A stretch of 64,000 nt of DNA, taken from assembly GCA_963580455.1 (NCBI GenBank), contig OY756964.1:27502001-27566000 (forward strand), read 5' to 3'. The stretch comes from Euonymus europaeus. Taxonomy: Eukaryota > Streptophyta > Magnoliopsida > Celastrales > Celastraceae. How positions within the stretch are numbered: position 1 is the stretch's first letter; the number at the start of each line of letters is the position of its first letter. The notes below the pieces were generated by a model, which saw only the letters and a list, made by a program, of their open reading frames with translations, had not been told where the DNA came from and made no database searches. Below are positions 49,196-62,738 of this stretch, one piece after another. The position numbers and the translations under genes were made by a program.

Positions 49196-52100
49196 ACGGT
49201 TTTATGAATATCCGTTGACTCCGAGTTCTGAATTCGGTGATTTTTAGCTTGATTTCACACTACTTTTTGAGCTCTACGATCCTGGCATTTCGGATTTTGA
49301 TTTCAGAACTCGTGGCTAGTTGGTCTCGTTTCACCTAGTTAGCCGCGAAATGTGGTTTCTTTACGTAAACGGTTTTATGAATATCCGTTGACTCCGAGTT
49401 CTGAATTCGGTGATTTTTATCTTGATTTCACACTACTTTTCGAGCTCTACGATCTTGGCGTTTCGGATTTTGATTTCAGAACTCGTGGCTAGTTTGTCTC
49501 GTTTCACCTATTTAGCCGCGCAATGTGGTTTCTTTACGTAAACGGATTTATGAATATCCGTTGACTCCGAGTTCTGAATTCGGTGATTTTTAGATTGATT
49601 TCACACTACTTTTCGAGCTCTACGATCCTGGCATTTCGGATTTTGATTTCAGAACTCGTGGCTAGTTGGTCTCGTTTCACCTATTTAGCCGCGCAATGTG
49701 GTTTCTTTACGTAAACGGATTTATGAATATCGGTTGACTCCGAGTTCTGAATTCGGTGATTTTTAGCTTGATTTCACACTACTTTTTGAGCTCTACGATT
49801 CTGGCTTTTCGGATTTTGATTCCAGAACATGTGGCTAGTTGGTCTCGTTTCACCTATTTAGCCGCGCAATGTGGTTTCTTTACGTAAACGGATTTATGAA
49901 TATCCGTTTGACTCCGAGTTCTGAATTCGGTGATTTTTACCTTGATTTCACACTATTTTTCGAGCTCTACGATCCTGGCGTTTCGGATTTTGATTTCAGA
50001 ACTCGTGGCTAGTTTGTCTCGTTTCACCTATTTAGCCGCGCAATGTGGTTTCTTTACGTAAACGGTTTTATGAATATCCGTTGACTCCGAGTTCTGAATT
50101 CGGTGATTTTTAGCTTGATTTCACACTACTTTTTGAGCTCTACGATCCTGGCGTTTCGGATTTTGATTTCAGAACTCGTGGCTAGTTGGTCTCGTTTCAC
50201 CAAGTTAGCCGCGAAATGTGGTTTCTTTACGTAAACGGTTTTTCGAATATCCGTTGACTCCGAGTTCTGCATTCGGTGATTTTTAGCTTGATTTCACACT
50301 ACTTTTCGAGCTCTACGATCCTGGTTTTTCGGATTTTGATTTCAGAACTCGTGGCTAGTTGGTCTCGTTTCACCAAGTTAGCCGCGAAATGTGGTTTCTT
50401 TACGTAAACGGATTTATGAATATCCGTTGACTCCGAGTTCTGAATTCGGTGATTTTTAGCTTGATTTCACACTACTTTTCGAGCTCTACGATCCTAGCGT
50501 TTTGGATTTTGATATCAGAACTCGTGGGTAGTTGGTCTCGTTTCATCTAGTTAGCCGCGAAATGTGGTTTCTTTACGTAAACGGTTTTATGAATATCCGT
50601 TGACTCCGAGTTCTGAATTCGGTGATTTTTAGCTTGATTTCACACTACTTTTTGAGCTCTACGATCATGGCGTTTCGGATTTTGATTTCAGAACTCGTGG
50701 CTAGTTGGTCTCGTTTCACCTATTTAGCCGCGCAATGTGGTTTCTTTACGTAAACGGATTTATGAATATCCGTTGACTCCGAGTTCTGAATTCAGTGATT
50801 TTTAGCTTGATTTCACACTACTTTTTGAGCTCTACGATCCTGGCGTTTCGGATTTTGATTTCAGAACTCGTGGCTAGTTGGTCTCGTTTCACCTATTTAG
50901 CAGCGCAATGTGGTTTCTTTACGTAAACGGTTTTATGAATATCTGTTGACTCCGAGTTCTGAATTCGGTGATTTTTAGCTTGATTTCACACTACTTTTTG
51001 AGCTCTACGATCCTGGCATTTCGGATTTTGATTTCAGAACTCGTGGCTAGTTGGTCTCGTTTCACCTATTTAGCAGCGCAATGTGGTTTCTTTACGTAAA
51101 CGGTTTTATGAATATCCGTTGACTCCGAGTTCTGAATTCGGTGATTTTTAGCTTGATTTCACACTACTTTTTGAGCTCTACGATCCTGGCATTTCGGATT
51201 TTGATATCAGAACTCGTGGGTAGTTGGTCTCGTTTCACCTAGTTAGCCGCGAAATGTTGTTTCTTTATGTAAACGGTTTTATGAATATCCGTTGACTCCG
51301 AGTTCTAGATTCGGTGATTTTTAGCTTGATTTCACACTACTTTTCGAGCTTTACGATCCTGGCGTTTCGGATTTTGATTTCAGAACTCGTGGCTAGTTGG
51401 TCTCGTTTCACCAAGTTAGCCGCGAAATGTGGTTTCTTTACGTAAACGGATTTATGAATATCCGTTGACTCCGAGTTCTGAATTCGGTGATTTTTAGCTT
51501 GATTTCACAATACTTTTCGAGCTCTACGATCCTGGCGTTTCGGATTTTGATATCAGAACTCGTGGGTAGTTGGTCTCGTTTCACCTAGTTAGCCGCGAAA
51601 TGTGGTTTCTTTACGTAAACGGTTTTATGAATATCCGTTGACTCCGAGTTCTGAATTCGATGATTTTTAGCTTGATTTCACACTACTTTTTGAGCTCTAC
51701 GATCCTGGCGTTTCGGATTTTGATTTCAGAACTCGTGGTTATTTGGTCTCGTTTCACCTATTTAGCCGCGCAATGTGGTTTCTTTACGTAAACGGATTTA
51801 TGAATATCCGTTGACTCCGAGTTCTGAATTCGGTGATTTTTAGCTTGATTTCACACTACTTTTTGAGCTCTACGATCCTGGCATTTCGGATTTTGATTTC
51901 AGAACTCGTGGCTAGTTGGTCTCGTTTCACCTATTTAGCAGCGCAATGTGGTTTCTTTACGTAAACGGTTTTATGAATATCTGTTGACTCCGAGTTCTGA
52001 ATTCGGTGATTTTTAGCTTGATTTCACACTACTTTTTGAGCTCTACGATCCTGGCGTTTCGGATTTTGATTTCAGAACTCGTGGCTAGTTGGTCTCGTTT

Positions 52101-55100
52101 CACCTATTTAGCAGCGCAATGTGGTTTCTTTACGTAAACGGTTTTATGAATATCCGTTGACTCCGAGTTCTGAATTCGGTGATTTTTAGCTTGATTTCAC
52201 ACTACTTTTTGAGCTCTACGATCCTGGCATTTCGGATTTTGATATCAGAACTCGTGGGTAGTTGGTCTCGTTTCACCAAGTTAGCCGCGAAATGTTGTTT
52301 CTTTATGTAAACGGTTTTATGAATATCCGTTGACTCCGAGTTCTCGATTCGGTGAATTTTAGCTTGATTTCACACTACTTTTCGAGCTTTACGATCCTGG
52401 CGTTTCGGATTTTGATTTCAGAACTCGTGGCTAGTTGGTCTTGTTTCACCAAGTTAGCCGCGAAATGTGGTTTCTTTACGTAAACGGATTTATGAATATC
52501 CGTTGACTCCGAGTTCTGAATTCGGTGATTTTTAGCTTGATTTCACAATACTTTTCGAGCTCTACGATCCTGGCGTTTCGGATTTTGATATCAGAACTCG
52601 TGGGTAGTTGGTCTCGTTTCACCTAGTTAGCCGCAAAATGTGGTTTCTTTACGTAAACGGTTTTATGAATATCCGTTGACTCCGAGTTCTGAATTCGGTG
52701 ATTTTTAGCTTGATTTCACACTACTTTTTGAGCTCTACGATCCTGGCATTTCGGATTTTGATTTCAGAACTCGTGGCTAGTTGGTCTCGTTTCACCTAGT
52801 TAGCCGCGAAATGTGGTTTCTTTACGTAAACGGTTTTATGAATATCCGTTGACTCCGAGTTCTGAATTCGGTGATTTTTATCTTGATTTCACACTACTTT
52901 TCGAGCTCTACGATCTTGGCGTTTCGGATTTTGATTTCAGAACTCGTGGCTAGTTTGTCTCGTTTCACCTATTTAGCCGCGCAATGTGGTTTCTTTACGT
53001 AAACGGATTTATGAATATCCGTTGACTCCGAGTTCTGAATTCGGTGATTTTTAGATTGATTTCACACTACTTTTCGAGCTCTACGATCCTGGCATTTCGG
53101 ATTTTGATTTCAGAACTCGTGGCTAGTTGGTCTCGTTTCACCTATTTAGCCGCGCAATGTGGTTTCTTTACGTAAACGGATTTATGAATATCGGTTGACT
53201 CCGAGTTCTGAATTCGGTGATTTTTAGCTTGATTTCACACTACTTTTTGAGCTCTACGATTCTGGCTTTTCGGATTTTGATTCCAGAACTTGTGGCTAGT
53301 TGGTCTCGTTTCACCTATTTAGCCGCGCAATGTGGTTTCTTTACGTAAACAGATTTATGAATATCCGTTTGACTCCGAGTTCTGAATTCGGTGATTTTTA
53401 CCTTGATTTCACACTATTTTTCGAGCTCTACGATCCTGGCGTTTCGGATTTTGATTTCAGAACTCGTAGCTTGTTGGTCTCGTTTCACCTATTTAGCCGC
53501 GCAATGTGGTTTCTTTACGTAAACGGTTTTATGAATATCCGTTGACTCCGAGTTCTGAATTCGGTGATTTTTAGCTTGATTTCACACTACTTTTTGAGCT
53601 CTACGATCCTGGCGTTTCGGATTTTGATTTCAGAACTCGTGGCTAGTTGGTCTCGTTTCACCAAGTTAGCCGCGAAATGTGGTTTCTTTACGTAAACGGT
53701 TTTTCGAATATCCGTTGACTCCGAGTTCTGCATTCGGTGATTTTTAGCTTGATTTCACACTACTTTTCGAGCTCTACGATCCTGGTTTTTCGGATTTTGA
53801 TTTCAGAACTCGTGGCTAGTTGGTCTCGTTTCACCAAGTTAGCCGCGAAATGTGGTTTCTTTACTTAAACGGATTTATGAATATCCGTTGACTCCGAGTT
53901 CTGAATTCGGTGATTTTTAGCTTGATTTCACACTACTTTTCGAGCTCTACGATCCTAGCGTTTTGGATTTTGATATCAGAACTCGTGGGTAGTTGGTCTC
54001 GTTTCACCTAGTTAGCCGCGAAATGTGGTTTCTTTACGTAAACGGTTTTATGAATATCCGTTGACTCCGAGTTCTGAATTCGGTGATTTTTAGCTTGATT
54101 TCACACTACTTTTTGAGCTCTACGATCCTGGCGTTTCGGATTTTGATTTCAGAACTCGTGGCTAGTTGGTCTCGTTTCACCTATTTAGCCGCGCAATGTG
54201 GTTTCTTTACGTAAACGGATTTATGAATATCCGTTGACTCCGAGTTCTGAATTCAGTGATTTTTAGCTTGATTTCACACTACTTTTTGAGCTCTACGATC
54301 CTGGCGTTTCGGATTTTGATTTCAGAACTCGTGGCTAGTTGGTCTCGTTTCACCTATTTAGCAGCGCAATGTGGTTTCTTTACGTAAACGGTTTTATGAA
54401 TATCTGTTGACTCCGAGTTCTGAATTCGGTGATTTTTAGCTTGATTTCACACTACTTTTTGAGCTCTACGATCCTGGCATTTCGGATTTTGATTTCAGAA
54501 CTCGTGGCTAGTTGGTCTCGTTTCACCTATTTAGCAGCGCAATGTGGTTTCTTTACGTAAACGGTTTTATGAATATCCGTTGACTCCGAGTTCTGAATTC
54601 GGTGATTTTTAGCTTGATTTCACACTACTTTTTGAGCTCTACGATCCTGGCATTTCGGATTTTGATATCAGAACTCGTGGGTAGTTGGTCTCGTTTCACC
54701 TAGTTAGCCGCGAAATGTTGTTTCTTTATGTAAACGGTTTTATGAATATCCGTTGACTCCGAGTTCTAGATTCGGTGATTTTTAGCTTGATTTCACACTA
54801 CTTTTCGAGCTTTACGATCCTGGCGTTTCGGATTTTGATTTCAGAACTCGTGGCTAGTTGGTCTCGTTTCACCAAGTTAGCCGCGAAATGTGGTTTCTTT
54901 ACGTAAACGGATTTATGAATATCCGTTGACTCCGAGTTCTGAATTCGGTGATTTTTAGCTTGATTTCACAATACTTTTCGAGCTCTACGATCCTGGCGTT
55001 TCGGATTTTGATATCAGAACTCGTGGGTAGTTGGTCTCGTTTCACCTGGTTAGCCGCGAAATGTGGTTTCTTTACGTAAACGGTTTTATGAATATCCGTT

Positions 55101-56120
55101 GACTCCGAGTTCTGAATTCGATGATTTTTAGCTTGATTTCACACTACTTTTTGAGCTCTACGATCCTGGCGTTTCGGATTTTGATTTCAGAACTCGTGGT
55201 TATTTGGTCTCGTTTCACCTATTTAGCCGCGCAATGTGGTTTCTTTACGTAAACGGATTTATGAATATCCGTTGACTCCGAGTTCTGAATTCGGTGATTT
55301 TTAGCTTGATTTCACACTACTTTTTGAGCTCTACGATCCTGGCATTTCGGATTTTGATTTCAGAACTCGTGGCTAGTTGGTCTCGTTTCACCTATTTAGC
55401 AGCGCAATGTGGTTTCTTTACGTAAACGGTTTTATGAATATCTGTTGACTCCGAGTTCTGAATTCGGTGATTTTTAGCTTGATTTCACACTACTTTTTGA
55501 GCTCTACGATCCTGGCGTTTCGGATTTTGATTTCAGAACTCGTGGCTAGTTGGTCTCGTTTCACCTATTTAGCAGCGCAATGTGGTTTCTTTACGTAAAC
55601 GGTTTTATGAATATCCGTTGACTCCGAGTTCTGAATTCGGTGATTTTTAGCTTGATTTCACACTACTTTTTGAGCTCTACGATCCTGGCATTTCGGATTT
55701 TGATATCAGAACTCGTGGGTAGTTGGTCTCGTTTCACCAAGTTAGCCGCGAAATGTTGTTTCTTTATGTAAACGGTTTTATGAATATCCGTTGACTCCGA
55801 GTTCTCGATTCGGTGATTTTTAGCTTGATTTCACACTACTTTTCGAGCTTTACGATCCTGGCATTTCGGATTTTGATTTCAGAACTCGTGGCTAGTTGGT
55901 CTTGTTTCACCAAGTTAGCCGCGAAATGTGGTTTCTTTACGTAAACGGATTTATGAATATCCGTTGACTCCGAGTTCTGAATTCGGTGATTTTTAGCTTG
56001 ATTTCACAATACTTTTCGAGCTCTACGATCCTGGCGTTTCGGATTTTGATATCAGAACTCGTGGGTAGTTGGTCTCGTTTCACCTAGTTAGCCGCAAAAT
56101 GTGGTTTCTTTACGTAAACG
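49195..56120. repeat. 20-unit HOR, 3,461 bp, 2 copies
   Basis: Offsets are 3,461 bp (20 x 173 plus one inserted T): ctagtttgtc at 49,489 and 52,950, tatccgtttg at 49,901 and 53,362, gttctgcatt at 50,264 and 53,725, gttctagatt at 51,302 and 54,763, gtggttattt at 51,735 and 55,196. The extra T in tatccgtttg makes that unit 174 bp, a multiple of three. This explains an 81-codon open frame at 53,300-53,545 that reads the satellite twice in phase. It starts with TTG and is not a gene. Differences are few (gaacatgtgg versus gaacttgtgg, ctcgtggctagtttg versus ctcgtagcttgttgg). Confidence 0.92.
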
Positions 56121-56340
56121 GTTTTATGAATATCCGTTGACTCCGAGTTCTGAATTCGATGATTTTTAGCTTGATTTCACACTACTTTTTGAGCTCTACG
56201 ATCCTGGCGTTTCGGATTTTGATTTCAGAACTCGTGGTTATTTGGTCTCGTTTCACCTATTTAGCCGCGCAATGTGGTTTCTTTACGTAAACGGATTTAT
56301 GAATATCCGTTGACTCCGAGTTCTGAATTCGTTGATTTTT
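51150..56340. repeat. Nested 6-unit duplication, 1,038 bp
   Basis: Within each 20-unit copy a 6-unit set is doubled: gttctagatt at 51,302 and gttctcgatt at 52,340, again 54,763 and 55,801, all 1,038 bp apart. The gtggttattt monomer (55,196) recurs at 56,234, so part of a further repeat continues past the second 20-unit copy. The a/c difference (ctagatt, ctcgatt) shows the 6-unit duplication came first, mutated, and was then copied with the larger HOR. Confidence 0.88.
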
Positions 56341-59320
56341 AGCTTGATTTCACACTACTTTTTGAGCTCTACGATCCTGGCGTTTCGGATTTTGATTTCA
56401 GAACTCGTGGCTAGTTGGTCTCGTTTCACCTATTTAGCAGCGCAATGTGGTTTCTTTACGTAAACAGTTTTATGAATATCCGTTGACTCCGAGTTCTGAA
56501 TTCGGTGATTTTTAGCTTGATTTCACACTACTTTTTGAGCTCTACGATCCTGGCATTTCGGATTTTGATTTCAGAACTCGTGGCTAGTTGGTCTCGTTTC
56601 ACCAAGTTAGCCGCGAAATGTGGTTTCTTTACGTAAACGGTTTTACGAATATCCGTTGACTCCGAGTTCTGAATTCGGTGATTTTTAGCTTGATTTCACA
56701 CTACTTTTCGAGCTCTACGATCCTGGTTTTTCGGATTTTGATTTCAGAACTCGTGGCTAGTTGGTCTCGTTTCACCAAGTTAGCCGCGAAATGTGGTTTC
56801 TTTACGTAAACGGATTTATGAATATCCGTTGACTCCGAGTTCTGAATTCGGTGATTTTTAGCTTGATTTCACACTACTTTTCGAGCTCTACGATCCTGGC
56901 GTTTTGGATTTTGATATCAGAACTCGTGGGTAGTTGGTCTCGTTTCACCTAGTTAGCCGCGAAATGTGGTTTCTTTACGTAAACGGTTTTATGAATATCC
57001 GTTGACTCCGAGTTCTGAATTCGGTGATTTTTAGCTTGATTTCACACTACTTTTTGAGCTCTACGATCCTGGCGTTTCGGATTTTGATTTCAGAACTCGT
57101 GGCTAGTTGGTCTCGTTTCACCTATTTAGCCGCACAATGTAGTTTCCTTACGTAAACGGATTTATGAATATCCGTTGACTCCGAGTTCTGAATTCAGTGA
57201 TTTTTAGCTTGATTTCACACTACTTTTTGAGCTCTACGATCCTGGCGTTTCGGATTTTGATTTCAGAACTCGTGGCTAGTTGGTCTCGTTTCACCTATTT
57301 AGCAGCGCAATGTGGTTTCTTTACGTAAACGGTTTTATGAATATCTGTTGACTCCGAGTTCTGAATTCGGTGATTTTTAGCTTGATTTCACACTACTTTT
57401 TGAGCTCTACGATCCTGGCATTTCGGATTTTGATTTCAGAACTCGTGGCTAGTTGGTCTCGTTTCACCTATTTAGCAGCGCAATGTGGTTTCTTTACGTA
57501 AACGGTTTTATGAATATCCGTTGACTCCGAGTTCTGAATTCGGTGATTTTTAGCTTGATTTCACACTACTTTTTGAGCTCTACGATCCTGGCATTTCGGA
57601 TTTTGATTTCAGAACTCGTGGCTAGTTGGTCTCGTTTCACCTATTTAGCAGCGCAATGTGGTTTCTTTACGTAAACGGTTTTATGAATATCCGTTGACTC
57701 CGAGTTCTGAATTCGGTGATTTTTAGCTTGATTTCACACTACTTTTCGAGCTCTACGATCCTGGCGTTTCGGATTTTGATTTCAGAACTCGTGGCTAGTT
57801 GGTCTCGTTTCACCTAGTTAGCCGCGAAATGTGGTTTCTTTACGTAAACGGATTTATGAATATCCGTTGACTCCGAGTTCTGAATTCGGTGATTTTTAGC
57901 TTAATTTCACACTACTTTTCGAGCTCTACGATCCTGGCGTTTCGGATTTTGATATCAGAACTCGTGGGTAGTTGGTCTCGTTTCACCTAGTTAGCCGCGA
58001 AATGTGGTTTCTTTACGTAAACGGTTTTATGAATATCCGTTGACTCCGAGTTCTGAATTCGATGATTTTTAGCTTGATTTCACACTACTTTTTGAGCTCT
58101 ACGATCCTGGATTTTCGGATTTTGATTTCAGAACTCGTGGCTAGTTGGTCTCGTTTCACCAAGTTAGCCGCGAAATGTGGTTTCTTTACGTAAACGGATT
58201 TATGAATATCCGTTGACTCCGAGTTCTGAATTCGGTGATTTTTAGCTTGATTTCACACTACTTTTCGAGCTCTACGATCCTGGCGTTTTGGATTTTGATA
58301 TCAGAACTCGTGGGTAGTTGGTCTCGTTTCACCTAGTTAGCCGCGAAATGTGGTTTCTTTACGTAAACGGTTTTATGAATATCCGTTGACTCCGAGTTCT
58401 GAATTCGGTGATTTTTAGCTTGATTTCACACTACTTTTTGAGCTCTACGATCCTGGCGTTTCGGATTTTGATTTCAGAACTCGTGGCTAGTTGGTCTCGT
58501 TTCACCTATTTAGCCGCACAATGTAGTTTCTTTACGTAAACGGATTTATGAATATCCGTTGACTCCGAGTTCTGAATTCAGTGATTTTTAGCTTGATTTC
58601 ACACTACTTTTTGAGCTCTACGATCCTGGCGTTTCGGATTTTGATTTCAGAACTCGTGGCTAGTTGGTCTCGTTTCACCTATTTAGCAGCGCAATGTGGT
58701 TTCTTTACGTAAACGGTTTTATGAATATCTGTTGACTCCGAGTTCTGAATTCGGTGATTTTTAGCTTGATTTCACACTACTTTTTGAGCTCTACGATCCT
58801 GGCATTTCGGATTTTGATTTCAGAACTCGTGGCTAGTTGGTCTCGTTTCACCTATTTAGCAGCGCAATGTGGTTTCTTTACGTAAACGGTTTTATGAATA
58901 TCCGTTGACTCCGAGTTCTGAATTCGGTGATTTTTAGCTTGATTTCACACTACTTTTTGAGCTCTACGATCCTGGCATTTCGGATTTTGATTTCAGAACT
59001 CGTGGCTAGTTGGTCTCGTTTCACCTATTTAGCAGCGCAATGTGGTTTCTTTACGTAAACGGTTTTATGAATATCCGTTGACTCCGAGTTCTGAATTCGG
59101 TGATTTTTAGCTTGATTTCACACTACTTTTCGAGCTCTACGATCCTGGCGTTTCGGATTTTGATTTCAGAACTCGTGGCTAGTTGGTCTCGTTTCACCTA
59201 GTTAGCCGCGAAATGTGGTTTCTTTACGTAAACGGATTTATGAATATCCGTTGACTCCGAGTTCTGAATTCGGTGATTTTTAGCTTAATTTCACACTACT
59301 TTTCGAGCTCTACGATCCTG
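56341..59320. repeat. 8-unit HOR, 1,384 bp, about 2 copies
   Basis: Offsets are 1,384 bp: the cgcacaatgtag monomer at 57,131 and 58,515. Also paired are attcagtgat units, two successive cctatttagcagcgc monomers, the tagcttaatt monomer (near 57,898 and 59,281) and the aattcgatg/ggattttcgg monomer. Copies are almost identical (agtttcctta versus agtttcttta). Lead-in units at 56,341-56,950 carry aaacagtttt and accaag alleles. Confidence 0.85.
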
Positions 59321-60345
59321 GCGTTTCGGATTTTGATATCAGAACTCGTGGGTAGTTGGTCTCGTTTCACCTAGTTAGCCGCGAAATGTGGTTTCTTTAC
59401 GTAAACGGTTTTATGAATATCCGTTGACTCCGAGTTCTGAATTCGATGATTTTTAGCTTGATTTCACACTACTTTTTGAGCTCTACGATCCTGGATTTTC
59501 GGATTTTGATTTCAGAACTCGTGGCTAGTTGGTCTCGTTTCACCTATTTAGCCGCGCAATGTGGTTTCTTTACGTAAACGGATTTATGAATATCCGTTGA
59601 CTCCGAGTTCTGAATTCGGTGATTTTTAGCTTGATTTCACACTACTTTTCGAGCTCTACGATCCTGGCTTTTCGGATTTTTATTTCAGAACTCGTGGCTA
59701 GTTGGTCTCGTTTCACCTATTTAGCAGCGCAATGTGGTTTCTTTACGTAAACGGTTTTATGAATATCTGTTGACTCCGAGTTCTGAATTCGGTGATTTTT
59801 AGCTTGATTTCACACTACTTTTTGAGCTCTACGATCCCGGAGTTTCGGATTTTGATTTCAGAACTCGTGGCTAGTTGGTCTCGGTTCACCAAGTTAGCCG
59901 TGAAATGTGGTTTCTTTACGTAAACGGTTTTACGAATATCCGTTGACTCCGAGTTCTGAATTCGGTGATTTTTAGCTTGATTTCACACTACTTTTTGAGC
60001 TCTACGATCCTCGGGTTTCGGATTTTGATTTCAGAACTCGTGGCTAGTTGGTCTCGTTTCACCTATTTAGCAGCGCAATGTGGTTTCTTTACGTAAACGG
60101 TTTTATGAATATCCGTTGACTCTGAGTTCTGAATTCGGTGATTTTTAGCTTGATTTCACACTACTTTTTGATCTCTACGATCCTGGCATTTCGGATTTTG
60201 ATTTCAGAACTCGTAGCTATTTGGTCTCGTTTCACCTAGTTAGCCGCGAAATGTGGTTTCTTTACGTAAACAGTTTTATGAATATCCGTTGACTCCGAGT
60301 TCTGAATTCGGTGATTTTTAGCTTGATTTCACACTACTTTTTGAG
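59321..60345. repeat. Segment copied from about 14.5 kb upstream
   Basis: Six units match 44,787-45,811 in order, at a 14,534-bp offset: gaattcgatg at 44,905 and 59,439, tgatctctac at 45,635 and 60,169. The series is ggattttcgg, gatttttatttcag, ggagtttcgg with ctcggttcaccaagttagccgtg, then a gggtttcgg unit, then the tgatctctac unit with ctcgtagct. Small private changes are gatcccgg, cctcggg and agctatttgg. The offset equals 84 units plus two bases, the two bases being the inserted T in each 20-unit HOR copy lying between. Confidence 0.82.
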
Positions 60346-61050
60346 CTCTACGATCCTGGCGTTTCGGATTTTGATTTCAGAACTCGTGGCTAGTTGGTCT
60401 CGTTTCACCTAGTTAGCCGCGAAATGTGGTTTCTTTACGTAAACGGTTTTATGAATATCCGTTGACTCCGAGTTCTGAATTCGGTGATTTTTAGCTTGAT
60501 TTCACACTACTTTTCGAGCTCTACGATCCTTGCGTTTCGGATTTTGATTTCAGAACTCGTGGCTAGTTGGTCTCGTTTCACCTAGTTAGCCGCGAAATGT
60601 GGTTTCTTTACGTAAACAGTTTTATGAATATCCGTTGACTCCGAGTTCTGAATTCGGTGATTTTTAGCTTGATTTCACACTACTTTTCGAGCTCTACGAT
60701 CCTTGCTTTTCGGATTTTGATTTCAGAACTCGTGGCTAGTTGGTCTCGTTTCACCTAGTTAGCCGCGAAATGTGGTTTCTTTACGTAAACGGTTTTATGA
60801 ATATCCGTTGACTCTGAGTTCTGAATTCGGTGATTTTTAGCTTGATTTCACACTACTTTTCGAGCTCTACGATCCTTGCGTTTCGGATTTTGATTTCAGA
60901 ACTCGTGGCTAGTTGGTCTCGTTTCACCTAGTTAGCCGCGAAATGTGGTTTCTTTACGTAAACAGTTTTATGAATATCCGTTGACTCCGAGTTCTGAATT
61001 CGGTGATTTTTAGCTTGATTTCACACTACTTTTCGAGCTCTACGATCCTG
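60346..61050. repeat. Dimer HOR, 346 bp, about 2 copies
   Basis: Units alternate between aaacggtttt and aaacagtttt types, with ccttgcgttt at 60,528 and 60,874, 346 bp (2 x 173) apart, and a ccttgctttt unit between. The ccttgc variant was not noticed elsewhere, so this is a small local amplification. Confidence 0.8.
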
Positions 61051-61369
61051 GCTTTTCGGATTTTGATTTCAGAACTCGTGGCTAGTTGGTCTCGTTTCAC
61101 CTATTTAGCCGCACAATGTGGTTTCTTTACGTAAACAGATTTATGAATATCCGTTGACTCCGAGTTCTGAATTCGGTGATTTTTAGCTTGATTTCACACT
61201 ACTTTTCGAGCTCTACGATCCTGGATTTTCGGATTTTGATTTCAGAAATCGTGGCTAGTTGGTCTCGTTTCACCTATTTAGCCGCGCAATGTGGTTTCTT
61301 TACGTAAACGGTTTTATGAATATCCGTTGACTCCGAGTTCTGAATTCGGTGATTTTTAGCTTGATTTCA

Positions 61370-61650
61370 CACTGCTTTTCGAGCTCTACAATCCTGGCGT
61401 TTTGGATTTTGATTCAGAACTCGTGGCTAGTAGGTCTCGTTTCACCTAGTTAGCCGCGAAATGTTGTTTCTTTAGGTAAACGGTTTTATGAATATCCGTT
61501 GACTCCGAGTTCTGAATTCGGTGATTTTTAGCTTGATTTCACACTAATTTTCGAGCTCTACAATCCTGGCGTTTCGGATATTGATTTCAGAACTCGTGGC
61601 TATTGGTCATTTCTCAACTATTTAGCCGCGCAATGTGGTTTCTTTACGTA
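61370..61650. repeat. Divergent cassette, second of three
   Basis: Same pair of monomers as at 40,609, in the same order: cactgctttt with gattcagaac and ttaggtaaac, then cactaatttt with cggatattg. The third landmark is altered here: the usual ttggtcctttttcacc reads ttggtcatttctcaac and the preceding ctag has lost two bases. Confidence 0.82.
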
Positions 61651-62738
61651 AACGGATTTATGAATATCCGTTGACTCCGAGTTCTGAATTCGGTGATTTT
61701 TAGCTTGATTTCACACTACTTTTCGAGCTCTACGATCCTGGAGTTTCGGATTTTGATTTCAGAACTCGTGGCTATTTGGTCTCGTTTCACCTAGTTATCC
61801 GCGAAATGTGGTTTCTTTACGTAAACAGTTTTATGAATATCCGTTGACTCCGAGTTCTGAATTCGGTGATTTTTAGCTTGATTTCACACTACTTTTCGAG
61901 CTCTACGATCCTGGCGTTTCGGATTTTGATTTCAGAACTCGTGGCTAGTTGGTCTCGTTTCACCTAGTTAGCCGCGAAATGTGGTTTCTTTACGTAAACT
62001 GTTTTATGAATATTCGTTGACTCCGAGTTCTGAATTCGGTGATTTTTAGCTTGATTTCACACTACTTTTCGAGCTCTAAAATCATGGTGTTTCGGATTTT
62101 GATTTCAGAACTCGTGGCTAGTAGGTCTCGTTTCACCTAGTTAGACGCAAAATGTGTTTTCTTTACGTAAACGGTTTTATGAATATCAGTTGACTCCGGG
62201 TTCTGAATTCGGTGATTTTTAGCTTGATTTCACACTACTTTTTGAGCTCTACAATCTTGGCTTTTCGAATTTAGATTTCAGAACTCGTGGCTAGTAGGTC
62301 TCGTTTCACCTAGTTAGCCGCGAAATGTAGTAAACGGTTTTATGAATATCCGTTGACTCCGAGTTCTGAATTCGTTGATTTTAGGCTTGATTTCACACTA
62401 CTTTTCGAGCTCTACAATCCTGGAGTTTCGGATTTTGATTTCAGAACTCGTGCCTAGTAGCTCTCGTTTCACCTAGTTAGCCACGAAATCTGTTTCTTTA
62501 CGGAAACGGTTTTATGAATATCTGTTGACTCCGAGTTCTGAATTCGGTGATTTTTAGCTTGATTTCACACTACTTTTCGAGCTCTACAATCCTGGCATTT
62601 CGGATTTTATTTTAGAACTCGTGGCTAGTAGATCTCATTTCACCTAGTTAGCCGCGAAATGTGGTTCTTTAGGTAAACGGTTTTATGAATATCCGTTGAC
62701 TCCGAGTTCTGAATTCGGTGATTTTTAGCTTGATTTCA

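Noticed and set aside
53300..53545. 81-codon open reading frame with an internal protein repeat
   Set aside because: It starts with TTG. The internal repeat arises because an inserted T makes one unit 174 bp, so the satellite is read twice in the same phase. The same region in the first 20-unit HOR copy differs, and nothing suggests coding selection.
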